Source: a candidate division WOR-3 bacterium
Lineage (GTDB): Bacteria > SDB-A
NCBI GenBank assembly: GCA_016926475.1
Contig: JAFGON010000007.1
Location: forward strand, 1 to 24,770
DNA: 24,770 nt
Reading direction: 5' to 3'
The notes beneath the pieces were generated by a model. The model was not told the origin of the DNA, ran no database searches, and worked only from the letters and a program-made list of their open reading frames with translations. Position numbers and translations under genes: made by a program. Below are positions 7,476 through 15,726 of this stretch, one piece after another. Within the stretch, counting starts at the first letter, position 1; every line of letters begins with the position of its first letter.

Positions 7476-9236
7476 ATGTCAAACGTCATTCCAGAGAATA
7501 TTGAAATCATTGACAATCCGGATCAGGAGAAATTCAGGGAGCTGACACTGAAGTATGGTCCCGCTTCGATAAAGACATCGTACGGAAACATCCTTAAATT
7601 GACGAGAAACAAAGCGAGGAAAGCTGAATACACCTATATAATCGACGAAGAAAAAAACGCGCCGCTCTACTCGAGCAAAATTATCTCTCGGGAGAAAGCT
7701 TCTGAATACATAAAAAAAGCCCAAAGCTACATGCAAGATCAGAAAAAATTGATAAAAATAGACAGGTATGTAGGTTTGGGAGAAAGGGCTGTCGGTGTGA
7801 CATGGTATTTTGACCTTGAGTCCTCCAATATCGGTGGAATGCAGCAAGTTCTCACGTTTGAGCGTTCCGATGTCGAAGCCGCAGAAAAGCTCGGAAGACC
7901 TTTTGAACCGACTTTTATTCTCGTATTTCTCGCCGGATGTCCCGCCCCCGGGCTTCCTGGTGATCAAGCTATCATATTTGATATAAATAAATACATCACT
8001 TATGTTTTAGGGCCTGATTATTTCGGGGAAAGCAAAAAGGGCATGCTCAGAATGCTCAACGAGTTTGTCTACCAAAAAGGCGGGTTGGTTCTCCACGCCG
8101 GAGCAAAAATAGTAAAAATGAAAGATAGGGAAATTTCTGTGGCGATAATGGGACTTTCCGGCACCGGAAAGACCACGACGACTTTTTCAAAACAGGGAGA
8201 ATACAGCAAACCTATTCAGGACGACATGATATCTCTTTGGCCGGACGGAACTTTCTCGATAACAGAAAACGGCTGTTTTGCCAAAACTTACGGATTGAAA
8301 GAGGAAACCGAACCGGTGATCTACAGAGGGACGCTGAGCCCGAAAGCTTGGGTGGAAAATGTGTATCCGGATGAAAACGGCAAGTTCGATTTTTCCAAAA
8401 ACCTTCTCGAACCAAAAGATGTGGAAAGACTCAGGGATATGCTTGTAAATTCCGGGGCAGATTACAAAAACGTAGATAGATACATCAAAGGGGAAGTCAA
8501 AGCGGAAGATATAGTCAATGAATACATGACCCCTGCGGATGGTTGGGATTTTGTCGTGTGGACGCAAAACGGAAGGTCGATTATACCTATGAGCGACATT
8601 GAAAACGCCGCTGATTTCGGAGAATTGCCCCCTCTTAAATCTTTGGGCATACTCAACAGGGACGAGGGAAAGGACGCCGCGACCCCGGGAATAGTACTTT
8701 TTTCTTCTCCCGAACAAGCGGCGGGGTATTTCATGTTGGGAGAGACCTCCAAGACATCCGCCGCAGGAAAAGAAAGGGGTAAAACTAGATCGCCATTTAC
8801 ACAGCCTTTTTTCCCGAGAAACTATAAACTTCAAGCCGAGCGATTCAGTGTTTTGGCTAAAAAGTTTGACAACCTACAATCATGGATGATGAACACCGGA
8901 TTTATCGGAGGCGATTCCAAGGATGTTGAAAACGGCAAAGCCGTCAAAGTTAAAATTCGTCATTCATCAGCGATGATAGAAGCTCTTTTCGAGGATAAAA
9001 TTTCATGGAAAAGGGATCCGGATTTTGGTTATTTGATACCGGATATCGACAATTCGCTCAATTCATGGATTACAGAGAGGGTTCCTGTTGAGATACTGAA
9101 CCCTGTTGTCCTCTTCGAAAAGAAGGGAAGAATCGATGAATACCGGGTGTGGGTCGAAAAAATGAAGAGCGAAAGAAGAGCATTTCTCGAGAAGTTCGGG
9201 CTTGACAATTCGATAATAGAATCTGTGTGCGGTTGA
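7476..9236 (+). CDS. pckA: Phosphoenolpyruvate carboxykinase (ATP-type)
   Basis: This enzyme interconverts oxaloacetate + ATP with phosphoenolpyruvate + CO2 + ADP, the entry step of gluconeogenesis or, in reverse, anaplerotic CO2 fixation. The diagnostic P-loop GLSGTGKTTTT lies near residue 226. The metal-binding acidic stretch IQDDMISLWPDG is at about 247-258, and YFGESKKGM with LHAGAK (about 182-211) supplies the active-site Lys and His region. ENGCFAKTYGL and NGRSIIPM follow. At 586 aa it is somewhat longer than the E. coli enzyme (about 540) and divergent from it. I chose ATG 7476, nine bases from AAGGAG (7461-7466), over a TTG at 7470 that is only three bases away. It ends two bases before the stop of the opposing tamB-like gene, with no terminator between them. 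Confidence 0.93.
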   Translation: MSNVIPENIEIIDNPDQEKFRELTLKYGPASIKTSYGNILKLTRNKARKAEYTYIIDEEKNAPLYSSKIISREKASEYIKKAQSYMQDQKKLIKIDRYVGLGERAVGVTWYFDLESSNIGGMQQVLTFERSDVEAAEKLGRPFEPTFILVFLAGCPAPGLPGDQAIIFDINKYITYVLGPDYFGESKKGMLRMLNEFVYQKGGLVLHAGAKIVKMKDREISVAIMGLSGTGKTTTTFSKQGEYSKPIQDDMISLWPDGTFSITENGCFAKTYGLKEETEPVIYRGTLSPKAWVENVYPDENGKFDFSKNLLEPKDVERLRDMLVNSGADYKNVDRYIKGEVKAEDIVNEYMTPADGWDFVVWTQNGRSIIPMSDIENAADFGELPPLKSLGILNRDEGKDAATPGIVLFSSPEQAAGYFMLGETSKTSAAGKERGKTRSPFTQPFFPRNYKLQAERFSVLAKKFDNLQSWMMNTGFIGGDSKDVENGKAVKVKIRHSSAMIEALFEDKISWKRDPDFGYLIPDIDNSLNSWITERVPVEILNPVVLFEKKGRIDEYRVWVEKMKSERRAFLEKFGLDNSIIESVCG

Positions 9237-9238
9237 AA

Positions 9239-12200
9239 TCAGTATCTCCAGATCCACTGAATACCAGTGCCGATGATGTCTTCATCGTCTTTGTTGAGTA
9301 TGAATGAAGTATTTTTCCACAACCGGTAAGTCAGCGTGATGTCAGCCGGAGAGTTGTTGAGAATATCTTTTGTGTATTCGACGTAGACGTTTCTGGTCAC
9401 GTATTTTGCGAGTGTCAATTTAGCGCTGTTGGAAGAGCCCAGCTGGGTTTCCAAATTTATCACGCTCAAATTCAGCGCTTTTTCGAGTTTGGAAAAAACT
9501 TTTGTGCGCAGAAGATAATTTACGGCTCTGTTAGGAACAGCGGACGCTATTGTAGAAACGGATGTTATGTTGCTCCATGTAGTGTTAAAAGTCAAAAGGG
9601 CGATTATGTCCTGCTGCGACATTTTGGGGTCTGAAGAGAGAGTCAAAGCTGGATGGTTGACGTCACCGTTTAAATTGGCGTATATGGTTATTTCTCTCGT
9701 CTCCGGAGGGGTTCCGCTCGCTGGATCTGTGTAGAAAATCTCTGTTTTACCCGTGAAATCGACGACGCCACCTATCTCTGTTGAATCTGTAATAAGGAGC
9801 AATTCGCCCTCGGTTATGTTGAAGCTGCGGTCCAGATAGAAAATATTTCCTCTTTCAGCGGTCAGTTCGCCTTTTGTGTTTATGACGTTGTTGAAAGAGG
9901 ATACGCTGTATATCCCTCTGAGTTCGACCTCGGCCAGTTCATGTCTGAATATTATGTTTCCCGAAGACCCGTCAATAAAAACTTCCAAGTCCGGGATTTC
10001 TTGGGAGTTTTGAACTGTTTCGCTTTCCGGTACCGGCGAGAGTAAAGCTTGGTTGACGAAAGCCGTTCCTTTGACCGAAGTGTGAAGGTTTGAGTCAACT
10101 TCTACTTCTAAATGCCCCGTCACGTTAGCCCAAATGCCTTCGAACCCGGTATAATCGACGTCGGAAAAATCGATTTGAGTTAAAGATTCGAATTTTCTGT
10201 AACCTTCAAGGCTTACAACCTTTCCGGAGATGTTTACGTTTCCACGTGAGTTGTCTCCCTGGACTTTGAAAGTTATTGTGTCATCAGTAAATACGGCTCT
10301 TGCGTTGATGTTGCTGACGATTTGACCTGCCGGTTTGACAAAAGCTGCGCCGTTGATTAATTCGACGGCTCCGTAAAAATCGGGGTCTTTGTATGTACCT
10401 CTGACAGTTGCGCCTCCCCTGATTCTGCCTGAGAGCATAAGCGCGATATCTGACAGGAATTCAAGAGGCCAAAGACCGACGTCGTCAAAAAGAATTTTTA
10501 CATCGATTTCTTCATTTAGACTAAAGGGCAGGAAACCAGAAAGGGACGAGACCTTTTCTTTAAACACAACCTCGGATGTGTCTATCGTTATTCCTTCAAA
10601 ATCCGCACTGCCCTCTATAGAAGTATAATCCAGGGTAAAATGCCCGTAATCGAGAGGACCGGTTCTCGCCCTGAAAAATAGATGAGGGTTGGACAATGTA
10701 CCGTAAAGACGAGAATCGAGGTTCAAGCAGCCCGAAATTGCAGGAGCATTCGGTATCAAGCTCAATACATACAAACTGACGCTGTCCGCACGGAGAAATC
10801 CGAGGATTGTGTCTCCCCTTAAATCCAGGCCTGCGATCAAGTTCATGCCCGAATATCCAGCCGCCCTGAAAGTGTCGACGTAAATACCTGTTCCTGAGAA
10901 ATCGATGACTACGGGAGAAACGGTGGTTAGATAAATCGAATCGCTGTAGAGATCAAAAACCTCGAGAATTACTTTCTTATCTTCGGGGTCGAACACGAAA
11001 CCGGTTCTCAAATCCAAATCGCTCGATGAGGCATTTAAGTTTCCGCAGAGGTTTCTCTCCGAAGATCCTGCTATAATTTCAAGCTGTTCTAAATTGAATT
11101 TACCCAGGGTTAAGTCAGAACAGGATATTCGTACTGAATCCGCCGTATAATCTTCAAAACAGAAATTTTCCAAATTTATCAAGAGATCCCGCGAGTAATA
11201 ATCGTTCAATCCGGCTTCCGATATTCTTAGATCGGCGTCTAAGCGGCTTCCGTCAAAATTAAAAGTGCCGTTTGCGATTCCTGAGATGTCTATTTCTGCG
11301 AGTTTAAAGTCTTCCAAAAGGGATAAATCGAAATCGATCAGATTGCCGTCGATGTAGTAGGATCTTTTGTTGAAATTTCCTTGCGCCCTGAAACCGCCGT
11401 AATCCTCAGTTTCGCATTTCAGGGAGACATCGTAAATTCCCGAGTCGGCAAAAGCTTTTCCGTTTATGGAGTTTAAAGAGACGTTGTTCAGGGTTGAATT
11501 TGAAAATGAAAAATCAGACTGACCGAATATAGCGTTGAATTCCCGTAGATTTTTAAGCCAACCCCAAACCATGCCGTTTGCGGTGAATTCGTAGGGAAAA
11601 TAATCATGCGTAAAACTCATGGAATTTTGGCTGATGCCCTGAATTCCGGCGTGAAAAGAAAGAGAGTCAATTAAACTGTTGTAGGTAAAAGAAAGAGTAA
11701 TGTCTCCCTGGCTGAAAAATATCCTTGAGTTGTCTGAAGTTACTGATCCGTCTTCGAATGATAGGTCTGTAACAAAGGAATCGGCTTTGAATTGACCCAA
11801 AGAAACAGAAGACCCTTTCAAAGCAATAAAAGCCATGATCAACTCTTTTTGAAAAACGAAATTTCCGTTTCCTGACAGGAAACCCCGTGCGTCTTTGTGC
11901 CACTTTTCAGCTTCTACGAAAATTGAATCAACAGAAATTCTGAAAAGAGATTCTCCTGTGTTTATGTCTGCTCTCGCGGTTGTTCGGGCGCCGTCCGTTT
12001 CCGCCCATATTATTCCCGAAATATTCAAATCCGGATAAATCACTATATCAGAGACCAGTTGGACTTTTTTTGCTATTGCCGGTAAAAAGAAATCACTTTC
12101 ACCGACGTATATGTTTATGCCTTCGGGGTATGAAATTAAACTGATCTGAGCGAATATTTCCGACGCTGATTTGCCGTCGTAAACCAAATTGCCATTTGTC

Positions 12201-12679
12201 ACATAAACATTCTCAACCGAAAATTTCGGAAATTCAATTTCAGCCTTACGAGCTTCAGTTGAATCTTCCCTTGTGAGGCTCCAATTGAGAATGCCCGAAT
12301 CGGAGTGGGTGAATCTGAGATCCAATCCGTCGATCAGCACGGTGTTTATTTCCTTTTTGTTCCAGATATCTATTGGGCTGAATGTTAATTCAACCCGATT
12401 GGAACTCATGAGCAGTTCTTCTCGATCATTGTAAATATAAAGTTCGTCAACCCATATTGAAGGTTTTAAAAATACTCCGATTCTCCTGTATGAAATGGTC
12501 AAATTGTATTTGCTCTCGATAAATTTGACGAACTCTTTGATTGTGAAGTCGGTTGAATCTCCTTGTGAAATTCCGAATATAGCGAAGAGGAAAAGGGCGG
12601 CTGAAACCGCTAAGGGGATCAACCTTATTCGCGGGATGAAACGTATCTTCTTTTTTTCAGAACGGGTTTCCGAAAGCAA
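9239..12679 (-). CDS. tamB: TamB-like translocation/assembly protein (DUF490), 1146 aa
   Basis: An N-terminal basic stretch (SEKKKIRFIPRIR) followed by a single hydrophobic helix (about residues 21-41) anchors the protein in the inner membrane. The rest is a long, repetitive, beta-rich periplasmic region of the AsmA/TamB type (recurring short strands such as DLSLLEDFKLAEIDISGIAN). The C-terminal 400 or so residues match the DUF490/TamB domain style, including GELTAERGNIFYLDRSF and SQQDIIALLTFNTTW. TamB-family proteins bridge inner and outer membrane and are linked to barrel assembly and phospholipid transport. The start is TTG with AAGGA ten bases upstream; no ATG occurs before residue 86. 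It overlaps the end of the Omp85 gene by 23 bases, the classical tamA/tamL-tamB pairing. It is the last gene of the minus-strand operon. Confidence 0.9.
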   Translation of the reverse strand: MLSETRSEKKKIRFIPRIRLIPLAVSAALFLFAIFGISQGDSTDFTIKEFVKFIESKYNLTISYRRIGVFLKPSIWVDELYIYNDREELLMSSNRVELTFSPIDIWNKKEINTVLIDGLDLRFTHSDSGILNWSLTREDSTEARKAEIEFPKFSVENVYVTNGNLVYDGKSASEIFAQISLISYPEGINIYVGESDFFLPAIAKKVQLVSDIVIYPDLNISGIIWAETDGARTTARADINTGESLFRISVDSIFVEAEKWHKDARGFLSGNGNFVFQKELIMAFIALKGSSVSLGQFKADSFVTDLSFEDGSVTSDNSRIFFSQGDITLSFTYNSLIDSLSFHAGIQGISQNSMSFTHDYFPYEFTANGMVWGWLKNLREFNAIFGQSDFSFSNSTLNNVSLNSINGKAFADSGIYDVSLKCETEDYGGFRAQGNFNKRSYYIDGNLIDFDLSLLEDFKLAEIDISGIANGTFNFDGSRLDADLRISEAGLNDYYSRDLLINLENFCFEDYTADSVRISCSDLTLGKFNLEQLEIIAGSSERNLCGNLNASSSDLDLRTGFVFDPEDKKVILEVFDLYSDSIYLTTVSPVVIDFSGTGIYVDTFRAAGYSGMNLIAGLDLRGDTILGFLRADSVSLYVLSLIPNAPAISGCLNLDSRLYGTLSNPHLFFRARTGPLDYGHFTLDYTSIEGSADFEGITIDTSEVVFKEKVSSLSGFLPFSLNEEIDVKILFDDVGLWPLEFLSDIALMLSGRIRGGATVRGTYKDPDFYGAVELINGAAFVKPAGQIVSNINARAVFTDDTITFKVQGDNSRGNVNISGKVVSLEGYRKFESLTQIDFSDVDYTGFEGIWANVTGHLEVEVDSNLHTSVKGTAFVNQALLSPVPESETVQNSQEIPDLEVFIDGSSGNIIFRHELAEVELRGIYSVSSFNNVINTKGELTAERGNIFYLDRSFNITEGELLLITDSTEIGGVVDFTGKTEIFYTDPASGTPPETREITIYANLNGDVNHPALTLSSDPKMSQQDIIALLTFNTTWSNITSVSTIASAVPNRAVNYLLRTKVFSKLEKALNLSVINLETQLGSSNSAKLTLAKYVTRNVYVEYTKDILNNSPADITLTYRLWKNTSFILNKDDEDIIGTGIQWIWRY

Positions 12680-14492
12680 ATTGAATTAATCCTTTGTTTC
12701 TTTGTTCACCGGCGAGAGGTAATCCGAACTCAATTCTTAAAGGGCCGGCAGGAGTGTTGTAGATCAGACCCAAGCCAACTGAAATTCCTACGTTTTCGTA
12801 TGGGGAGACGTCTTTTGGGCAGTCCCATAAACCTCCCAGGTCGGAGAAAGCCTCCAGAGAAAAATCTCCTATGTTGTAGTGCGCCTGAATCATGGCGTTG
12901 AGAAGAATGTTACCGCTGTGGCTCCCGATTTCGTCCGGATCGCCGATTGAATTTTCAGGGTACCCCCTTAGAGAATTGACACCTCCAAGGGTGATTTTTT
13001 GGTCGGAGCTTATTCCGTTATCAATCGAAATGCCGTGTGGTATTGTGTAAACCGACCTTAAAAAGACGTAGTAACCCCATTGGGAAGGTTCTGAGAGCCT
13101 CACCCAGTCCCAGCTGAATCGATAGAAATAGTTGTCACCGCCAAGAGGTCTTCCTGCGGATTGAAACCGGAAATTCTGTTTTAAACCCCTCGTAGGTGAA
13201 AAAGGATTGTCTCTCGAATCGTATGTATAACCCATTATTATGCTGTTTGTAAATTTCGTGTATATGAACTGGTTTGGATTTTGAGAAGCATCTTCAAACG
13301 TGTCGAGCCAAGCTTTGTGAAAGACAAACCCGGCGTATAAAATCCCGAAAGCTGAAGTTCTCTTTCCTAAAAGAGGTGAAAACTCGATGTAATCCAAGCT
13401 TCTGTCCCCGAGGCCTTTTCTTTCTCCCTTCAAATCGCTTGAAAAGATGAGTGAAGTCCCCAAAAAGTAGGGTTCTGAATAGCTTATTTCAGCGTTTTCA
13501 GTGTAGATGCCCTGAAAATCAGTGTTGTAAGATGCTGTTACGGATATTCGTTGTGCGTTTCCGAAAAGGTTGTAATTTCCCCAGCGAACCCTAATTCCGG
13601 TTTTTTTGTCGCTTTTGTAGTTCAGAGAAACCAAAAAATAAGACATTTTCGTCTCTTCGACCATTATTATCACTTTAAGGCTGTCACTGTGTATTTTTGA
13701 CGGAATAGATTTGACAGATACGTAAGAGAAAAGACCGGTGTAATACAGGTTGTTTCTTGAGCGAGTCAACAGTTCTGGTGTGTAGAGCTGACCTACTTCA
13801 AGGTCTGACTCCATTTCGATGATTTTGGTCCTTACACTCGAGTTTCCGAGGATTTCGATTTCGTCAATATACACTTTTGGACCGGTGTCTATGTATATCA
13901 AAACGTCGCAGAGTAGAGAATCTTGGGTGGCAGGAAGCAAAGTGTCTTCTATGCGAACGTTGTAATATCCTCTTCTGATGTAATCTGAGGCGGTTTTCAA
14001 CAAAGCGAGGGAGAGGTTCACCTGGTTGAGGGGCTGGCCTGGAAGAATATCATGGTCTTTGAATGATGAAAGGTCTGCAAAACTGTCGAAACCATAGATA
14101 CTTACGGAGTTTATGTAAGATCTTTCGCCTTCTTCGATTACGTATTTGAGAACGTATCCTTTCTGTGTCATCGAATCTGTCTGGTTTAGAATTTTAGCTT
14201 TGAAATAGCCCATTTGAAAGTAGTAACTCAAAATGCTTTTCGCATTTTTGGGGCTGGAAAATGGGCTGTACAAATCTCCTGCGCCGGAATACAAGTATGG
14301 GATTATATCTTTTTCCTCGACCTTTTCGCAACCTATCAGCTCTACCCCGTCTATCCTCACAAACGAACTGTAAGGGTCTCTTCTTGGTCCGCATGAAAAC
14401 ACAAAGGCCAATGACAAGCAGAATAACATACCGCGGTACTGCGGCTTTGGAAGCATATGGTGGGCGACCTTAAACAGATATGATTTCCTCAT
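12657..14492 (-). CDS. tamL: Omp85-family outer-membrane barrel with lipoprotein-type signal (TamL/TamA-like)
   Basis: The signal ends LSLAFVFSCGPRRD, a plausible lipobox with Cys34, so the N-terminus may be lipid-anchored. Three POTRA domains follow at about 45-122, 125-205 and 207-281. A C-terminal barrel of about 330 residues contains the Omp85 loop-6 signature LRGY (508-511), and the last residue is Phe (FAFGNPF), as expected of a beta-signal. Three POTRAs and an adjacent tamB favour TamA/TamL over BamA, which usually has five. TamL is the lipidated variant described in Bacteroidetes/Chlorobi. The ATG at 14492 overlaps serS by 23 bases and lacks a clear ribosome-binding site. An ATG at 14456 (MLPKPQYRG...) would give a more normal 22-residue signal, with AAGGT eleven bases before it. 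Confidence 0.88.
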   Translation of the reverse strand: MRKSYLFKVAHHMLPKPQYRGMLFCLSLAFVFSCGPRRDPYSSFVRIDGVELIGCEKVEEKDIIPYLYSGAGDLYSPFSSPKNAKSILSYYFQMGYFKAKILNQTDSMTQKGYVLKYVIEEGERSYINSVSIYGFDSFADLSSFKDHDILPGQPLNQVNLSLALLKTASDYIRRGYYNVRIEDTLLPATQDSLLCDVLIYIDTGPKVYIDEIEILGNSSVRTKIIEMESDLEVGQLYTPELLTRSRNNLYYTGLFSYVSVKSIPSKIHSDSLKVIIMVEETKMSYFLVSLNYKSDKKTGIRVRWGNYNLFGNAQRISVTASYNTDFQGIYTENAEISYSEPYFLGTSLIFSSDLKGERKGLGDRSLDYIEFSPLLGKRTSAFGILYAGFVFHKAWLDTFEDASQNPNQFIYTKFTNSIIMGYTYDSRDNPFSPTRGLKQNFRFQSAGRPLGGDNYFYRFSWDWVRLSEPSQWGYYVFLRSVYTIPHGISIDNGISSDQKITLGGVNSLRGYPENSIGDPDEIGSHSGNILLNAMIQAHYNIGDFSLEAFSDLGGLWDCPKDVSPYENVGISVGLGLIYNTPAGPLRIEFGLPLAGEQRNKGLIQFAFGNPF

Positions 14493-15726
14493 TGGGAAAA
14501 TACTTTTTCAAAACGTCAGGGATTGCCACTTTTCCGTTTTCCTGCTGGTAGTTTTCGAGAATCGCTATCATAGTCCTTGGTGTCGCCAAAGCGCTGCCGT
14601 TGAGCGTGTGGACAAAAGACATTTTTCCGTTTTCATCCCTGAATCGGATGTTCATTCGACGTGATTGAAAATCCCTGAAGAGCGAGACGGAGGAAACTTC
14701 GAGGTATTTTTTTGACACAGGCGCCCAAGCTTCCAGGTCGTAAGTGATAGCGCTCGCGAAGCTCATTTCTCCCGTGCAAAGCTTTCTTGTCCTGAAAGGT
14801 ATTCCGAGCATTTTCAGAACCAGTTTGCTTTCTTCGAGGAGTTCATCCAAACTCATCCTGCTTTCTTCAGGTTTTGAAAGGTGAACGAGTTCGACTTTGT
14901 TGAATTGGTGCATTCTTAAAAGACCTTTAGTTTCTTTGCCGTATGATCCGGCTTCTCTTCTGAAACAGGTGGTGTAGGCGCAGAGCTTAACCGGCAGGGA
15001 ATCGAGGTCGAGAGTCTGGTTGGAGTATAAATTGGTGACTGGAACTTCGGCTGTGGGGTTTAGAAAAAGGTCGTCTTTTTCTACAAGATACATGTCTTCT
15101 TCAAGTTTCGGGAGCTGGCCTGTCCCGAACATGGCGTTTCTGTTGACGAGGTAGGGAGGGATGAGTTCGGTGTAACCCCTAGATCCGTGAAGTTCCATCA
15201 TGAACATGACAAGAGAAAGTTCGAGTCTTGCTCCTTTACCCTTGTAGAGAGGGAAAGCGCTTTTGGATACTTTTCCGGCAAGGTTGAAGTCCAGTAGCTT
15301 CAAGTTTGAAGCGAGCTCAAAATGGTCTAATCCTGCTTTCTCTTCGCCCGGGTTGTTCCATGAATCGATTGTCTGGTTGTCATCTGCTGTTTTGCCCAAA
15401 GGCACGTCTTCTTCGGGGAAGTTTGGTATCCATTGAAGCTTTTCTTTCCAGAAAAGGTCGATCTCGGTGAAGTTTTTTTCTTCTGATTTAAGTTCCTTGG
15501 AAAGAATTTTGGACTTGGCGAGTAAATCCTCATTTTTGGTTTTTTGAGCGGAAATTTCTTTTGAAAGGGTGTTTAATCTGCTTCTCTTTTCTTCAATTGT
15601 CTTCAAAGCTGCCATCCTGTTTTCGTCTAACTTTAAAAAAGATTCAAGATCAAACTTTTCGCCTTTGGCCTCAATAAGATTTTTTAGTCGTTCCTTGTTT
15701 TCCCTGATGAATTTGATGTCAAGCAT
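14470..15726 (-). CDS. serS: Seryl-tRNA synthetase
   Basis: Class II aminoacyl-tRNA synthetase charging tRNA-Ser, 418 aa, the usual bacterial length. An N-terminal long coiled-coil arm (about 30-100) that binds the tRNA variable arm is followed by the catalytic core. The core has LNPTAEVPV (222-230), motif 2 with CFRREAGSYGKETKG (254-268) and LRMHQFNKVE (270-279), and motif 3 NGSALATPRT (376-385) with AILENYQ. One oddity: the segment usually written SSCSNxxDFQARR reads SSVSLFRDFQSRR here (345-357). ATG 15726 is preceded by GAGGC. The gene overlaps the upstream Lon-like gene by eight bases and the downstream tamL-like gene by 23, embedding an essential translation gene in an envelope/metabolism operon. 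Confidence 0.97.
   Translation of the reverse strand: MLDIKFIRENKERLKNLIEAKGEKFDLESFLKLDENRMAALKTIEEKRSRLNTLSKEISAQKTKNEDLLAKSKILSKELKSEEKNFTEIDLFWKEKLQWIPNFPEEDVPLGKTADDNQTIDSWNNPGEEKAGLDHFELASNLKLLDFNLAGKVSKSAFPLYKGKGARLELSLVMFMMELHGSRGYTELIPPYLVNRNAMFGTGQLPKLEEDMYLVEKDDLFLNPTAEVPVTNLYSNQTLDLDSLPVKLCAYTTCFRREAGSYGKETKGLLRMHQFNKVELVHLSKPEESRMSLDELLEESKLVLKMLGIPFRTRKLCTGEMSFASAITYDLEAWAPVSKKYLEVSSVSLFRDFQSRRMNIRFRDENGKMSFVHTLNGSALATPRTMIAILENYQQENGKVAIPDVLKKYFPNEEIISV

Noticed and set aside
7479-7967. A 162-residue minus-strand ORF
   Set aside because: Antisense to the N-terminus of PEP carboxykinase, with unusual Phe/Arg-rich composition and no homology that I can recognise.
8187-8834. A 215-residue minus-strand ORF
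   Set aside because: It lies wholly inside the PEP carboxykinase gene, antisense to its P-loop region, has an Arg/Phe/Ser-biased translation with no recognisable domain, and no ribosome-binding site. It is a shadow.
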